Notes: a model not told the origin generated them from the letters alone. Numbered from the stretch's first letter, positions 49,514 through 59,198 are shown. The stretch: DNA of 64,000 bases from [Borrelia] lusitaniae (GCF_030440365.1 NZ_CP124050.1:310001-374000); one strand, 5' to 3'. Numbers and translations are program-made.

Positions 49514-49792
49514 TTATAAAAAGTTTTCTATTTTTTTACAATTTTTCTTTAAAAAAGCATCAAGCCCTATTTTTGAAATACTTCTTAATGCATTAGCAGA
49601 AACCTTAATACTAATACTTCTTCCAAGATCTGGAATAAAAAATTTTTTATTTATTAAATTGACTTTAAAGGTTCTTTTGGTTTTTACTCCAATATGTTGA
49701 CCGGCTCCACCTTTTTTCTTGGCAAGACCCTTCCTTGGAACATTGTTTCCAAACATAGTTTTTTTTCCTGTTATTTCACACTTTCTAGCCAT
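49514..49792 (-). CDS. rpmB: 50S ribosomal protein L28
   Basis: A 92-residue ribosomal protein. MARKCEITGKKTMFGNNV, then TKRTFKVNLINKKFFIPD and ISIKVSANALRSISKIGLDAFLKK, fit L28, including the Cys near the start. It is longer than the usual 60-78 residues by an extended N-terminal loop and C-terminal tail. AAGGAG stands eight bases before the ATG. It follows an unrecognised gene on the same strand. Confidence 0.97.
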   Translation of the reverse strand: MARKCEITGKKTMFGNNVPRKGLAKKKGGAGQHIGVKTKRTFKVNLINKKFFIPDLGRSISIKVSANALRSISKIGLDAFLKKNCKKIENFL

Positions 49793-49810
49793 TTAAATAC
49801 TCCTTCGAAT

Positions 49811-51379
49811 TTATGATTTTTTTTCTAAGTATAAATCCATTAACTTTAAAAATAAAGCTAAACTACCTAAAATATTTTTCATTATACCTCCAAAGTTTAA
49901 ATTGTTTCCATAGATTTTAGCAAAATCCACATCAAGTTCTTTCCAGTTATAAATCAGCTCTCTTTCCAAAGATACCTTTGAATAATCTGAAAGACAATCT
50001 TGCAAACGCTGCTCAATAGAATAAATTTTAGAATAATATTCACTTGATATAGTAAACGCCTTTTTATTAACATCTCCTATTATATTTAACAATAATTTCT
50101 CAGAAGATTTATCCCCCACAGAGGCTCTATGTAGTAATGCATTTATTCTATTACCATAACCACCTTGCTCTCCTAAACTAGAATCAAATTCAATAAGATT
50201 TGTATAAATATTAATCAAAGCATGCATGTCATTAGACATTTCTCTTGAAAGCTCTATAAGCTTCCATTGTCCTTTAATAATAAGCAAATTAACAATATCA
50301 TTAAGATCTTTTTTAACAAAATGAATAGTATATGTTCTCAAATAAACTAAAAGCTCACAATAAATATAGCCTGTAGTACTCATAATTTTAGATATAATCT
50401 TTTCATTCATTTTTTCATTATAATTATCCAAATTTAAAAAAGATATTCCTGGAAAAAGCTGTTCGGCTAATATTTTAGATTTGCTATTTTTTTGCAAAAC
50501 TTTAATCTTTTCAATCTCAGTGGCAACATGTTTGGTAAGATCATTAAAAAATGTCCTTGCTATTGGATTGGGTTTTTGCCCAATAGAAATAGGAAAATAA
50601 TCAGGATCGCCGCTAACATATCTTATTAGATATAAAATTTCTTTACTCTTGTTTATATCCAAAATAGAAGAAATCATCTTGATCCAAACATTAGATTTAA
50701 TAGGAAAATCTTCTTTATTTCCATAAATTTCTAAAATAATGTCATAAAGGTTTTTCCAAATAGAAATATTTTTAATGCAAGAGATACATTCTAACAAATC
50801 TTTAAGATCATCTATAATAACCCCACAACCTATAGAGCTAAATCTAGGCCTATACACAAAATCGTCTTCTGGAAGCAAGCTGTCAAAATTTTTAAGAACC
50901 AAATAATATTGATACAAGACTAAATCAAAAAAATTATGCAAAGCTTCATAAGTTTCATCTATCAATTTTATTTGTTCTTGGGTTATGTTTTTAAACAAAT
51001 AAGATAAATTATTATGTAAATTCTTAGGAAGATCTGAAGCAAAATTTATATTATCGCTTGCAGAAAAAGAATAAATATAATCTAAAGATTTCTTCTGACT
51101 TTCATTTAAATATCTTTCAACAACAAAATGAATAATTTTATTAGAATTTTTATATCTTTGGGCAAATGGCCTTAAGGGAGAAAAAATTTTATAAAAATTA
51201 TAAAGAAATCTAGAAAATTGAGGTAAAGCCTGAATTTTTGAAGCATTAAAAAAATTACTTACCCTGCTTAAACTAATTTTAACTTCTTTTAGTCTTTTTT
51301 GCTTTATTTGTTCAGAAGTAAGTTCTTTATTAATACTAAACATAGAAAGTATAAAATCAAATAAACTCAAATTTATCAT
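49811..51379 (-). CDS. Unrecognised large helical protein
   Basis: A 522-residue protein with no signal peptide, membrane helix or catalytic motif that I can recognise. The sequence looks helical throughout, with several acidic and hydrophobic stretches. AGGGGG lies directly against the ATG at 51379, which is too close for normal initiation; an in-frame TTG at 51370 would have a better distance (nine bases). The true start is thus uncertain by three codons. It is upstream of rpmB by 18 bases. Confidence 0.75.
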   Translation of the reverse strand: MINLSLFDFILSMFSINKELTSEQIKQKRLKEVKISLSRVSNFFNASKIQALPQFSRFLYNFYKIFSPLRPFAQRYKNSNKIIHFVVERYLNESQKKSLDYIYSFSASDNINFASDLPKNLHNNLSYLFKNITQEQIKLIDETYEALHNFFDLVLYQYYLVLKNFDSLLPEDDFVYRPRFSSIGCGVIIDDLKDLLECISCIKNISIWKNLYDIILEIYGNKEDFPIKSNVWIKMISSILDINKSKEILYLIRYVSGDPDYFPISIGQKPNPIARTFFNDLTKHVATEIEKIKVLQKNSKSKILAEQLFPGISFLNLDNYNEKMNEKIISKIMSTTGYIYCELLVYLRTYTIHFVKKDLNDIVNLLIIKGQWKLIELSREMSNDMHALINIYTNLIEFDSSLGEQGGYGNRINALLHRASVGDKSSEKLLLNIIGDVNKKAFTISSEYYSKIYSIEQRLQDCLSDYSKVSLERELIYNWKELDVDFAKIYGNNLNFGGIMKNILGSLALFLKLMDLYLEKKS

Positions 51380-51499
51380 CCCCCTAAAAACTCTTCAATT
51401 CCCTTGCCCCATTTCCTAATTAAACACTGAAAATAAATATTAACTATAAAAATTATACATAATTTATTGTAAAATAAAAGAAAAAACTTGAATAATTTT

Positions 51500-52621
51500 A
51501 TGAGAATAAAAAATTTAATACTAATAGCAATCTCATTGAGTAGCCTCAACTGTTCAACAAATAAGAATATAGTTGTACTAACTGACAACAAAGCAATACC
51601 ATTTTATATAAATCAATTTAACATAGAAAACAAACTAAACTTTATAATTAAGTTTAGGAATAATATTGATCTGCAAACAGCAGAAAAAGAAAATGCTCAA
51701 ATAATTATTTCTAAAAACATTGCTAATACAAACATTGCCAACCATTTTAAATCTATAAAAATCAATTATAATCCTGACTACCCCATTTTAAAACATGTTT
51801 TCAAACAATTTAACTACAAAATTATCCCATTAAGCTTTGACATTCCTATTTTAATATATAAAAATACACACACCATTAAAAAATATATAAACACTAAATA
51901 TTTAAAAGAAGAATACGAAAATTTCATTAAAGATGGAAAATTCTTTATATCACCCTATTTTTCTGAAAATTTATTTTATGTGATTTCTGAAATAAATGAT
52001 GCAAGGTTTTCTTTTGAGAAGAATAAATTAAATTACAATGAAAATAAAATTTTAAAAATGATAGAATATTTTTCATCATTTTTAAATACAGAACAAATAG
52101 ATTTGCAAAAAAATCTCTTTAATAAATACGGCTATCTTAAACTAAACAAAATATTACTTAATAAAAAATCTCCTTTAATAACAGGATTGAGCGATTTAAC
52201 CTTCTACAATAGCTTAAGCAAACAAGAGAAAACAGAGATAAAATTTTCATATTTAATAAACAATGATAATGAAATTGTTATCTCAAGTCCAAATTTTATT
52301 GGTATTTTAGAAACATCTACTCTAACTAAAAAATTTATCAGCTGGATTTTAGATAAAAAAAACCAGAAAAACCTGCTTGAATTTAACAATCAATCCCAAT
52401 CAAATATATGTTTTGGATTTGCTAATGGTTTTACCCCTTACAAAGAATTGAATTTAAAAATAAAACACTCAATTGATGGAATATCTCCTTTTATTATTGA
52501 CGAAAATCAAATCAACAACTATTCTTATGTACTAAGCAAAAAAACAATTGAAAAAGAAAACTTACTAATAAATGAATGGTTTTTCTCAGGAATTGAAAAT
52601 CCAAAAAAAACTAAAAATTAA
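51500..52621 (+). CDS. Lipoprotein resembling an extracellular solute-binding protein
   Basis: A 373-residue lipoprotein: signal peptide with lipobox SSLNC (Cys near residue 18), then a mixed alpha/beta body. Features such as VVLTDNKAIPFYINQFN at the start, AQIIISKNIAN near 75, FDIPILIYKN near 115 and a late KKFISWILDKKNQKNLLEF suggest a type II periplasmic-binding fold. No permease or ATPase gene is near. There is no strong ribosome site before ATG 51500; TTG at 51488 is an alternative. Converges with the next gene, three bases away. Confidence 0.7.
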   Translation: MRIKNLILIAISLSSLNCSTNKNIVVLTDNKAIPFYINQFNIENKLNFIIKFRNNIDLQTAEKENAQIIISKNIANTNIANHFKSIKINYNPDYPILKHVFKQFNYKIIPLSFDIPILIYKNTHTIKKYINTKYLKEEYENFIKDGKFFISPYFSENLFYVISEINDARFSFEKNKLNYNENKILKMIEYFSSFLNTEQIDLQKNLFNKYGYLKLNKILLNKKSPLITGLSDLTFYNSLSKQEKTEIKFSYLINNDNEIVISSPNFIGILETSTLTKKFISWILDKKNQKNLLEFNNQSQSNICFGFANGFTPYKELNLKIKHSIDGISPFIIDENQINNYSYVLSKKTIEKENLLINEWFFSGIENPKKTKN

Positions 52622-52624
52622 ATA

Positions 52625-54424
52625 TTAAATATGCTTTTCTTTATAATTTACAATAATTATTTTAAAAATAAGAAAAAACAATAACAAAGAAAGAATAGCT
52701 AAAGATATGTACACACTGTTAAAAACATGTATAAGAAGAGAAGTAAAAACAATTAAAAAATAATTTACAAAAAGACAAATAATCCCTGAGAAAATAGCTA
52801 TCATTAATGAAACTAGAAAGATCATAATCTTGGAATTAAAATTAAATTCTATTTTAGAAAACAAAGAAATAAAAAACGCCCCTATTAAAACTAACAAAAT
52901 AGGAGAAATCAATAAAACCAAACTTGAGGAAAAAATATTAATTAATTTCAAATTTAATATAGCAACCTTGTGAAAAGCGTTTGGCAAATTTTGAATTTTT
53001 AAAAAAAATCCAACCTCAGTAAAATTTGAAAATAAAGCTAAATTTTCTACATTTTCATTAATTTTAACAACTCTTAAAACGCTTGTATCAAAACTATCTA
53101 AAGACGCAAAAACTTTAGTAAGAGTAATTTCACTTTGCTCATTGTCTTTGTCTAAAACATTTTGATACACAAAATTACCTCTAAGAGTAGCAAATGGAAT
53201 TTTAATATGTAATACAACATTTCCAGTCTTATTAAATCTAATAAGTTCAAAATTTTTTATTATTTTAGAATAATTATTAAGGGTAACAACTTTTTGCATA
53301 TATATATAATCATAAAAACCTCTATTAAAATCTGGTTGCAATAAAAATACATCGTTTATTCCGTAATATTCAAAATATTTCTCAATCTCATCAAAAAAAA
53401 GATATCTTTTCCTAAGCTTTTCAAGTGATTTATTTTTATAATTCAAAATTTCATTATCACTGGGCAATAGTTTATGAAGATTCGAAAAACCATAATAAGC
53501 TAATTTAAATTTTTCAGTATTAAGATACAAAAAATTTTTTTGCTTTTCTTCAGAAATCAACTGCATTTTTTCTTTTTCAAAATTCCTGTTTTCATTAATA
53601 AACTTTAAAGTCAAATTTAAAAGCGCAACAAAATTATCGTCTTTTGTTGCAACATAAGCAATATAAGCAAAATAATTGGCCGTATAATAATCATTTTGAG
53701 CAATAAATTCATTGACAATATTAAAAAAATCTTGCTTTTTAAGGCTTTGCAAAGGATACCGTGAAAAAGCTTTTTTAACCTTTTCTAAATCAACATCATA
53801 ACTTGGAATTTTATTATATTCAGATTTCATTAAATAATAATTTGTTAAAAGTTCTTCATTATTTACATAAATAATTCGCATTTTATCATATATTCTAATC
53901 AAATTTTCAAGATGCTTTCTTTTTTGTTTCATTGAATCTGACAAATCAGAAGATAAAAAAAATCTATTTGAAGACAAGCTGATATCTATATTTTTAATTT
54001 TAAGAGATATTTCATTTGCCTCACTTTCAAGAAGATTATATCTATCATAACTAAATTTATACTCATTTCTCTGGGCAATTATATAAGGCAATATCAAATT
54101 AAGTATAAAAACAAAAAAAAGCCCTATGATGAAAAATAACAGTAAAAATGCATAAAGCTTAGAAAACAAATAACCGTTATACGATTTTAAATAAATCTTT
54201 ATTTCTTTTTGAACAAGAAAAGCAAAGTAAATGCAAACAGTAAAAATGAAAAATCCATAAAAATATTTATAAAAAAGCAAAATAGAATCAAAAAAAGCTG
54301 CTATTAATCTATGCTTTTCTAAAAAATTTTCTCCAAAAAAATAAGAATAGGTAAAGATTAAACCTAGAAAGAAACACAAAAAAATAATAAAGTTGCTCAA
54401 AAATGCATATATTTCTCTTTTCAT
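52625..54424 (-). CDS. Unrecognised large membrane protein with periplasmic domain
   Basis: A 599-residue protein with about three N-terminal membrane helices (within 1-120), a coiled coil at about 125-200, a large soluble part with TPR-like helices (about 215-350) then beta structure, and three helices near the C-terminus (about 500-590). AAGG is four bases before the ATG. It follows another unrecognised membrane protein by 12 bases, so the two probably form a unit. No family is recognised. Confidence 0.7.
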   Translation of the reverse strand: MKREIYAFLSNFIIFLCFFLGLIFTYSYFFGENFLEKHRLIAAFFDSILLFYKYFYGFFIFTVCIYFAFLVQKEIKIYLKSYNGYLFSKLYAFLLLFFIIGLFFVFILNLILPYIIAQRNEYKFSYDRYNLLESEANEISLKIKNIDISLSSNRFFLSSDLSDSMKQKRKHLENLIRIYDKMRIIYVNNEELLTNYYLMKSEYNKIPSYDVDLEKVKKAFSRYPLQSLKKQDFFNIVNEFIAQNDYYTANYFAYIAYVATKDDNFVALLNLTLKFINENRNFEKEKMQLISEEKQKNFLYLNTEKFKLAYYGFSNLHKLLPSDNEILNYKNKSLEKLRKRYLFFDEIEKYFEYYGINDVFLLQPDFNRGFYDYIYMQKVVTLNNYSKIIKNFELIRFNKTGNVVLHIKIPFATLRGNFVYQNVLDKDNEQSEITLTKVFASLDSFDTSVLRVVKINENVENLALFSNFTEVGFFLKIQNLPNAFHKVAILNLKLINIFSSSLVLLISPILLVLIGAFFISLFSKIEFNFNSKIMIFLVSLMIAIFSGIICLFVNYFLIVFTSLLIHVFNSVYISLAILSLLLFFLIFKIIIVNYKEKHI

Positions 54425-54436
54425 AAGCCTTAAGAA

Positions 54437-55387
54437 TTAACTATCCTTGTATAAATTATTATCTAAATCTTTGCTAATTTTAATATATTCTGAAACAAAG
54501 CCAAATAAATAGGTAGAAAAAAAAGTTAAAACACAAAAAATAAAAGGAATAAAATCAGAGATCATATTTTTTCCTATTATTACATTGTAAATCTTAGGAA
54601 ACTCAATCGAATAAACATTATAAATTTTTAAAAAAAGTATAATAAAAATGGGATAAAGAAATATTGCAAAGCTATTTGAAAAAATAAGATTAAAAACATA
54701 AGAAAACGCAAATAACAACAAAGAAATTCCCAATATATTAAAAATTAAATTTAAATAATTGAGTGAAAATAGAAAATTATTTAAAATTTTTAAATCCCTG
54801 AAAAGAAAATCAACAAAGTTATTATAAATCTTTTGCTCTAAAAAATTATTCTCAATAAAACCAATCTTGCTAGAATCAGAAAGATTTGATTGGTAAGAAA
54901 AACTTTTATTATTTATATCATTCTCTGAAACGATCAAAACTCCATTAAAACCATATAATCCAGGCCTCTTGCTAGACAATATTATTTTGCCGTCTAAAAA
55001 ATGCACAACCTCATCTTTAAGTACAAAATCATTATTTTCTTTATTATTAATATAGTAAGAATGAAAACTATGACCAACTAAAAATCCTAAATAAGAAAAC
55101 AATAAAATAAGAATAAAGATAATAAAATAAAAATAAAAAGTTTCTCTAAATGACTTTAAAACCATTCCATAGAAAGGATAAGGCATCCTCATAAAAGTAA
55201 AAATAAGAGACAAAGGAAAAGAATAAATATAAGCATCATAATAAAGACTATAACTAAAAATAGAAAAATTAAAATACAAAAACTTATATTTTAAATAAAA
55301 TGTGCAAATAAACATTAAAGAAAAAAGGCAAAATATTAAAATAAACCTATAAATTATTGAAAAGATCAATCTTAAAGAATCAAGCAC
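54437..55387 (-). CDS. Unrecognised polytopic membrane protein with G-tract leader
   Basis: A 316-residue protein: about three N-terminal membrane helices, an extracytoplasmic part (about 115-195, containing IILSSKRPGLYGFNGVLIVS), then four helices. The start is GTG at 55387 with AGGA six bases upstream. Just before that is a run of eight Gs (minus strand of 55398-55405), exceptional in this genome. It follows carD by 36 bases and precedes a similarly built membrane protein. I do not recognise a family. Confidence 0.7.
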   Translation of the reverse strand: MLDSLRLIFSIIYRFILIFCLFSLMFICTFYLKYKFLYFNFSIFSYSLYYDAYIYSFPLSLIFTFMRMPYPFYGMVLKSFRETFYFYFIIFILILLFSYLGFLVGHSFHSYYINNKENNDFVLKDEVVHFLDGKIILSSKRPGLYGFNGVLIVSENDINNKSFSYQSNLSDSSKIGFIENNFLEQKIYNNFVDFLFRDLKILNNFLFSLNYLNLIFNILGISLLLFAFSYVFNLIFSNSFAIFLYPIFIILFLKIYNVYSIEFPKIYNVIIGKNMISDFIPFIFCVLTFFSTYLFGFVSEYIKISKDLDNNLYKDS

Positions 55388-55397
55388 AGCAAATCCT

Positions 55398-55405
55398 CCC
55401 CCCCC
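55398..55405 (-). repeat. Homopolymeric tract of eight G next to the ribosome-binding site
   Basis: On the minus strand the leader reads GAG8AGGATTTGCT then the GTG start at 55387. Runs of this kind slip in replication. Length change would not alter the AGGA-to-start spacing but would alter how much anti-Shine-Dalgarno pairing is possible upstream. Confidence 0.9.
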
Positions 55406-55423
55406 TCAAAAATTGAAAAAACT

Positions 55424-55912
55424 TTAAGCCTTTTTGCTATCGACTAAAATATTTTTAATCTTCTTCTTAGCTTCTTCAAAGCTAATTTGCAAAGCTAAGC
55501 TAATCTCGTGCTCCAATATTAACTCAAAATCATTCAAAATCCTTTTTTCATAAAAAGGAAGCTCTTTTTGAGTAGATTTTTTATATAAAAATTTATATAA
55601 CTTTGCTGTATCCAAAATATCGCTTTTTTTATAAAATTCATGACCGCCATCTTTTATTTTTTTTGGATCTATTTGCCCTTCAAACTCTTTAATAACATCA
55701 AAAACTTCTTCTACCTTTTCCCTGCTAACCAAAGCTCTAATTCCAAAATCGTCAACTTTAGCAACAGGAACCATAAAAATCATATCGCTAAATGGAAAAT
55801 GTATTTCATAATAATCAATAATCTCACCATTAAACTCTTTAGTTCTAATGTCCTTAATCGTACCTACTCCATGCATTGGATAAACTACTGACTGATTTAG
55901 CAAAAATGTCAT
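55424..55912 (-). CDS. carD: CarD/CdnL-family RNA polymerase-binding regulator
   Basis: A 162-residue protein. The N-terminal RNA polymerase interaction domain begins VVYPMHGVGTIKDIRTKEFNG and YYEIHFPFSDMIFMVPVAKVD (about 8-60), similar to the same domain in Mfd; the helical C-terminal part (about 80-160) follows. CarD-type proteins stabilise the open promoter complex, particularly at rRNA promoters. GAGG is five bases before the ATG. It precedes two unrecognised membrane protein genes. Confidence 0.9.
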   Translation of the reverse strand: MTFLLNQSVVYPMHGVGTIKDIRTKEFNGEIIDYYEIHFPFSDMIFMVPVAKVDDFGIRALVSREKVEEVFDVIKEFEGQIDPKKIKDGGHEFYKKSDILDTAKLYKFLYKKSTQKELPFYEKRILNDFELILEHEISLALQISFEEAKKKIKNILVDSKKA

Positions 55913-55951
55913 AATTACCTCATAAAATATAGATATTTAAAATTTAAAAGC

Positions 55952-56545
55952 TCATAAAAAAACACTTAAATTGGTTCTAATATTAGATTTATTTTCATAA
56001 AATAAATTTTCAAGATATCTATCATTACAAAAGCTTATTATTACACTAGGAGTAAGTTTATTAATATTTGCAAAAAACATTTCTTTATTTCTCTTTACAG
56101 CTTTTAAATCATAATACCCAATAAAACTAATTTCTTTGTGAGATTCTTTCAATCTTAAAAATTTTTTCTTTGAAATCACTTTATCCTTATCAATAATATA
56201 GCATGTTTTATGGGCATTTTCTAGTATTCCCATTAAAATGAGAAGAACTGTATTTGAATCATAACAATCAAGATTAACTCTTTTAAAAATCCTACAAAAA
56301 AATCTTACAATCTTGGAATTTAAAAAAACAAGAGAAGAACTTTTAATGTGATTTCTAAACTTTTTAAAAATCAAAACCTTTAGAAAAGCTTTAAGCCCAA
56401 TAAAAATTACTATTGAATGATAAGGATGCCCTGAGAGATAAGCAAATCTGCTTATAAGCTTACTGCGGCTATCAAAAACATCTATAGGCACACCTAAAAA
56501 ATAAAATCTGTCTGGTTTTGAATATATGTCTTTTAAATTAGCCAT
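55952..56545 (-). CDS. Divergent WecG/TagA/CpsF-like protein
   Basis: A 197-residue protein. FLGVPIDVFDSRSKLISRF at residues 17-35 matches the N-terminal block of WecG/TagA glycosyltransferases, and the later order of strands (IVIFIG, SSLVFLNSKIVRF, HKTCYIIDKDK, SVIISFCNDRYLE) fits the same fold. The conserved T-x-N and PDG residues are not visible, so activity is doubtful. Members transfer N-acetylmannosaminuronate or N-acetylmannosamine in polymer synthesis, for which there is no pathway visible here. Overlaps rsmE by eight bases. Confidence 0.5.
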   Translation of the reverse strand: MANLKDIYSKPDRFYFLGVPIDVFDSRSKLISRFAYLSGHPYHSIVIFIGLKAFLKVLIFKKFRNHIKSSSLVFLNSKIVRFFCRIFKRVNLDCYDSNTVLLILMGILENAHKTCYIIDKDKVISKKKFLRLKESHKEISFIGYYDLKAVKRNKEMFFANINKLTPSVIISFCNDRYLENLFYENKSNIRTNLSVFL

Positions 56546-57269
56546 TACAATCCTCTAACAATGCCTTAAAATAAGCAAGGGAATAAATAATAGCCGTATC
56601 CGCTCGTAAAACCGGAGTGTTAAATCTTACAAAATTAAAGCCTTTCTCCTTGAAAAAGGCAATTTCTGGTTTTGAAAAGCATCCTTCAGGGCCTATTATA
56701 ATTCCAATTTTGTCAAAATTGTCAAAACTTTCATTCTTGCTTAAAATCATTCCACTTTGATGAGCAACATAATATTTAGTAGTACAAAAAGAATAAGGGA
56801 AATAAAAAAAACTATTATAAAAATTAATCTTGGGAACAATTTTATTACCACTTTGCTTTAAGGCTTCATCTATTATTTTTGAAAATCTTAAAGTTTTAGC
56901 AGATGTATTATTTATATCTATTTTAGACACAGAATGATCTGCATTAATAATATTAATTTCTGAAACTCCAATTTCAACAACCTGTCTTAACACCGAATCT
57001 ATTTTTTTACCCTTTAAACTAGAAATAAAAATACTTATATCAAAATTATTTTTTTCAATTTTATCTATTTTATTGGTAGCAAACTTAATAAAATTACTAC
57101 CAATCTTTACTATTTCTGACACCCTTAATTCCTTATCTTTTAAAAGAATGTTCAGCTTATCACCCCTTTTAAGTCGCCTTACATTAACAAGATGATGATA
57201 TATTCTCACATCTTTAACAATAATAAAATCGCCTACTAAACAATTTGGATCCAAAACAATTTGCTTCAC
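56538..57269 (-). CDS. rsmE: 16S rRNA m3U1498 methyltransferase RsmE
   Basis: A 243-residue SPOUT-class methyltransferase. The N-terminal PUA-like part (YHHLVNVRRLKRGDKLNILL) and the SPOUT core with EIGVSEINIINADHSV-like strand, KIIDEALKQSGNKIVPKI, IGIIIGPEGCFSKPEIAFF and LRADTAIIYSLAYFKALL are typical. The start is GTG at 57269; no ATG is better placed. It lies 11 bases after the ctpA stop and overlaps the WecG-like gene. Confidence 0.95.
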   Translation of the reverse strand: MKQIVLDPNCLVGDFIIVKDVRIYHHLVNVRRLKRGDKLNILLKDKELRVSEIVKIGSNFIKFATNKIDKIEKNNFDISIFISSLKGKKIDSVLRQVVEIGVSEINIINADHSVSKIDINNTSAKTLRFSKIIDEALKQSGNKIVPKINFYNSFFYFPYSFCTTKYYVAHQSGMILSKNESFDNFDKIGIIIGPEGCFSKPEIAFFKEKGFNFVRFNTPVLRADTAIIYSLAYFKALLEDCNG

Positions 57270-57280
57270 AATTTGATTGC

Positions 57281-58705
57281 CTAAACCAATTTAGATAAAT
57301 ACTCACAAGCTGCTTTTAAAGCCTTGTCATAATGCAGATTGTAAATTGGCAATTCTTGATTATTATCTTGATAGTAATTAAAAAACACATACTTGCCTAA
57401 AAATTCTTTATCAATTTTATATTTTGGATTTTCTTTAACAAGATTCTCAACAAAAAAATCAATCTCTTGTTCGGTAATAGATTTTTTGCCCTTTAAAAAG
57501 TCTTCTATCAGTTTTTTATCAAAAATTTCTTTATATATTAATGCTTCTTCTTCAGAAAAATCTGGAGATTTTATTTCTAAATCAGGCTCAATACCAACCT
57601 TATGAATACTCTTTCCAGATGGAGTATAATACTTTGAACTTGTAATTTTAAATCCACCAGTATAGAAAGGAACTACATGTTGAATAAGCCCTTTGCCATA
57701 AGACTTTTCACCTATAATATAGGCTCTCTTATTATCTTTTAAAGCCCCTACAAAAACCTCTGCTGCTGAAGCTGATGATCTATCTATTAAAGCAACTATT
57801 TTTATATCTGAAGGCAAAACTTGTTTTGAGCTTGCCCTGTAATCAACAGGCTTTCTAGAATTTCTTGATTTTGTAGAAACAATAGTTCCCTTAGATAAAA
57901 TATCATCTGCCATTTTTATAGCTGCCTGAAAATATCCCCCAGTATTAAGTCTTAAATCCAAAATTAAAGATTTAATATTTCTATTTTTAAGATTGTCTAA
58001 AGCTTTGCTAAAGTCTACAGAAGTGTGCGGATTAAAGCTCACTATTCTTACATAACCAATATCTGAATTAATAACATCATATTTGATTGTTTGTATTTCT
58101 ATCTTCTCTCTTGTAAGTTCAAAATCCAATGTTAAATTTTTCCCCCTAAGAATAGACACTTTAACTTTTGTACCCTCTTTGCCCTTTAAAAGATCAACAA
58201 CTTGATCTACCTCCATAGAAAAAACACTCTTGCCATCAACAGCAGTAATACAATCTCCAGATTTAATTCCGGCCCTATAAGCCGGGCCTCCCTCAAAAGG
58301 TGTAACAATAGAAACACAAGCACTATTAGGATCAAGATCTTTTGTCTTGTCTTGTTTATTTTGAGAATTCATTTTTTTTATTATGGAAATTCCAATACCA
58401 ACATAATCTCCTACTGTTGTTTTTGAAATTTCTTCTAAATCCTTTTTTGTCAGATACTGAGAATAAGGATCATCTAAAGCTTGAAATATTCCTTTTAAAG
58501 CGCCTTCAAAAATTACTTCATCGCTTACAGGATCAACATAATTTTCTTTTACAAATTCAAAAGCTTGAATCATCATCTGCTCATAACTAGATCTTGATAA
58601 CTTATTATTAGATCCATCAAAAGCAAAAATAGATTCAACAATTACTAAAGAACTTATACCTAAAGTCAACAAAAAATACGCGCATATTAAAAATTTATTT
58701 TTCAT
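57281..58705 (-). CDS. ctpA: Carboxy-terminal processing protease CtpA
   Basis: A 474-residue S41 protease with a signal or anchor segment (about 5-29), a PDZ domain (about 95-195; EGGPAYRAGIKSGDCITAVDG) and the protease core. The catalytic Ser is in DRSSASAAE (Ser313) and Lys in GEKSYGKG (Lys338). In B. burgdorferi BB0359 trims outer-membrane proteins such as P13 and affects BB0323, whose gene is also in this window. AGGA is eight bases before the ATG. First gene in its minus-strand group. Confidence 0.96.
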   Translation of the reverse strand: MKNKFLICAYFLLTLGISSLVIVESIFAFDGSNNKLSRSSYEQMMIQAFEFVKENYVDPVSDEVIFEGALKGIFQALDDPYSQYLTKKDLEEISKTTVGDYVGIGISIIKKMNSQNKQDKTKDLDPNSACVSIVTPFEGGPAYRAGIKSGDCITAVDGKSVFSMEVDQVVDLLKGKEGTKVKVSILRGKNLTLDFELTREKIEIQTIKYDVINSDIGYVRIVSFNPHTSVDFSKALDNLKNRNIKSLILDLRLNTGGYFQAAIKMADDILSKGTIVSTKSRNSRKPVDYRASSKQVLPSDIKIVALIDRSSASAAEVFVGALKDNKRAYIIGEKSYGKGLIQHVVPFYTGGFKITSSKYYTPSGKSIHKVGIEPDLEIKSPDFSEEEALIYKEIFDKKLIEDFLKGKKSITEQEIDFFVENLVKENPKYKIDKEFLGKYVFFNYYQDNNQELPIYNLHYDKALKAACEYLSKLV

Positions 58706-58769
58706 TTATTCATTCCTAATACAAAAATCAAAACTTGATTTTATTTCCATAATATAATATTTTAAAACT

Positions 58770-59195
58770 ATGTTAAACTCACATCCTAAAAAAAAACAAA
58801 GCCTGCAAAAAGTAAGCCTTATTGTGTTACAACTATTAGAAAGTCTTTTAATTTTAGTTTTACTATACCAAGCCATTAATAGATTGATTTTTGTTAATAA
58901 TTACTCCATAAAGTTTATGTTAACATTTATTTTATACTCACCTGAATTTTTCATGGCCAATTTAACACTCTATTATTTTATCTACGAAAAATTTAAAATT
59001 CTTCAAAACATTATAGTAATAACTAAATTATTCCAAATAATATTAACATTATTATTATTTATCCTAGGGTTTACTTTTAAATTATACGTCTATCAAACCT
59101 CTCTAGCCATACTTTTAGGGATTACAGTAGTTTATCTAGTATTTAATGTAATAATTTTAGCACTAATTAAAGCAAAAATAAAAACAGCGGAGTAA
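58770..59195 (+). CDS. Unrecognised small membrane protein
   Basis: A 141-residue protein with four hydrophobic segments (about 14-36, 45-68, 74-98 and 104-132) and no known motif. There is no Shine-Dalgarno sequence; a TATAAT at 58753-58758 ends only 11 bases before the ATG, so the message may have almost no leader. The stop TAA overlaps the ribosome site of the MinD-like gene, so it is the first gene of the minD-like-lgt-pdeA series. Confidence 0.7.
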   Translation: MLNSHPKKKQSLQKVSLIVLQLLESLLILVLLYQAINRLIFVNNYSIKFMLTFILYSPEFFMANLTLYYFIYEKFKILQNIIVITKLFQIILTLLLFILGFTFKLYVYQTSLAILLGITVVYLVFNVIILALIKAKIKTAE

Positions 59196-59198
59196 AGT

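Noticed and set aside
51376-51591. 71-codon minus-strand frame upstream of the 522-residue protein gene
   Set aside because: It is antisense to the start and lipobox of the lipoprotein gene on the plus strand and has no ribosome site.
52625-55387. LptF/LptG-like pair
   Set aside because: Topology is loosely similar, but no LptF/G sequence pattern is visible and Borrelia lacks LPS.
58202-58590. Two plus-strand frames opposite ctpA
   Set aside because: They lie wholly antisense to the PDZ and N-terminal region of ctpA and have no ribosome site.
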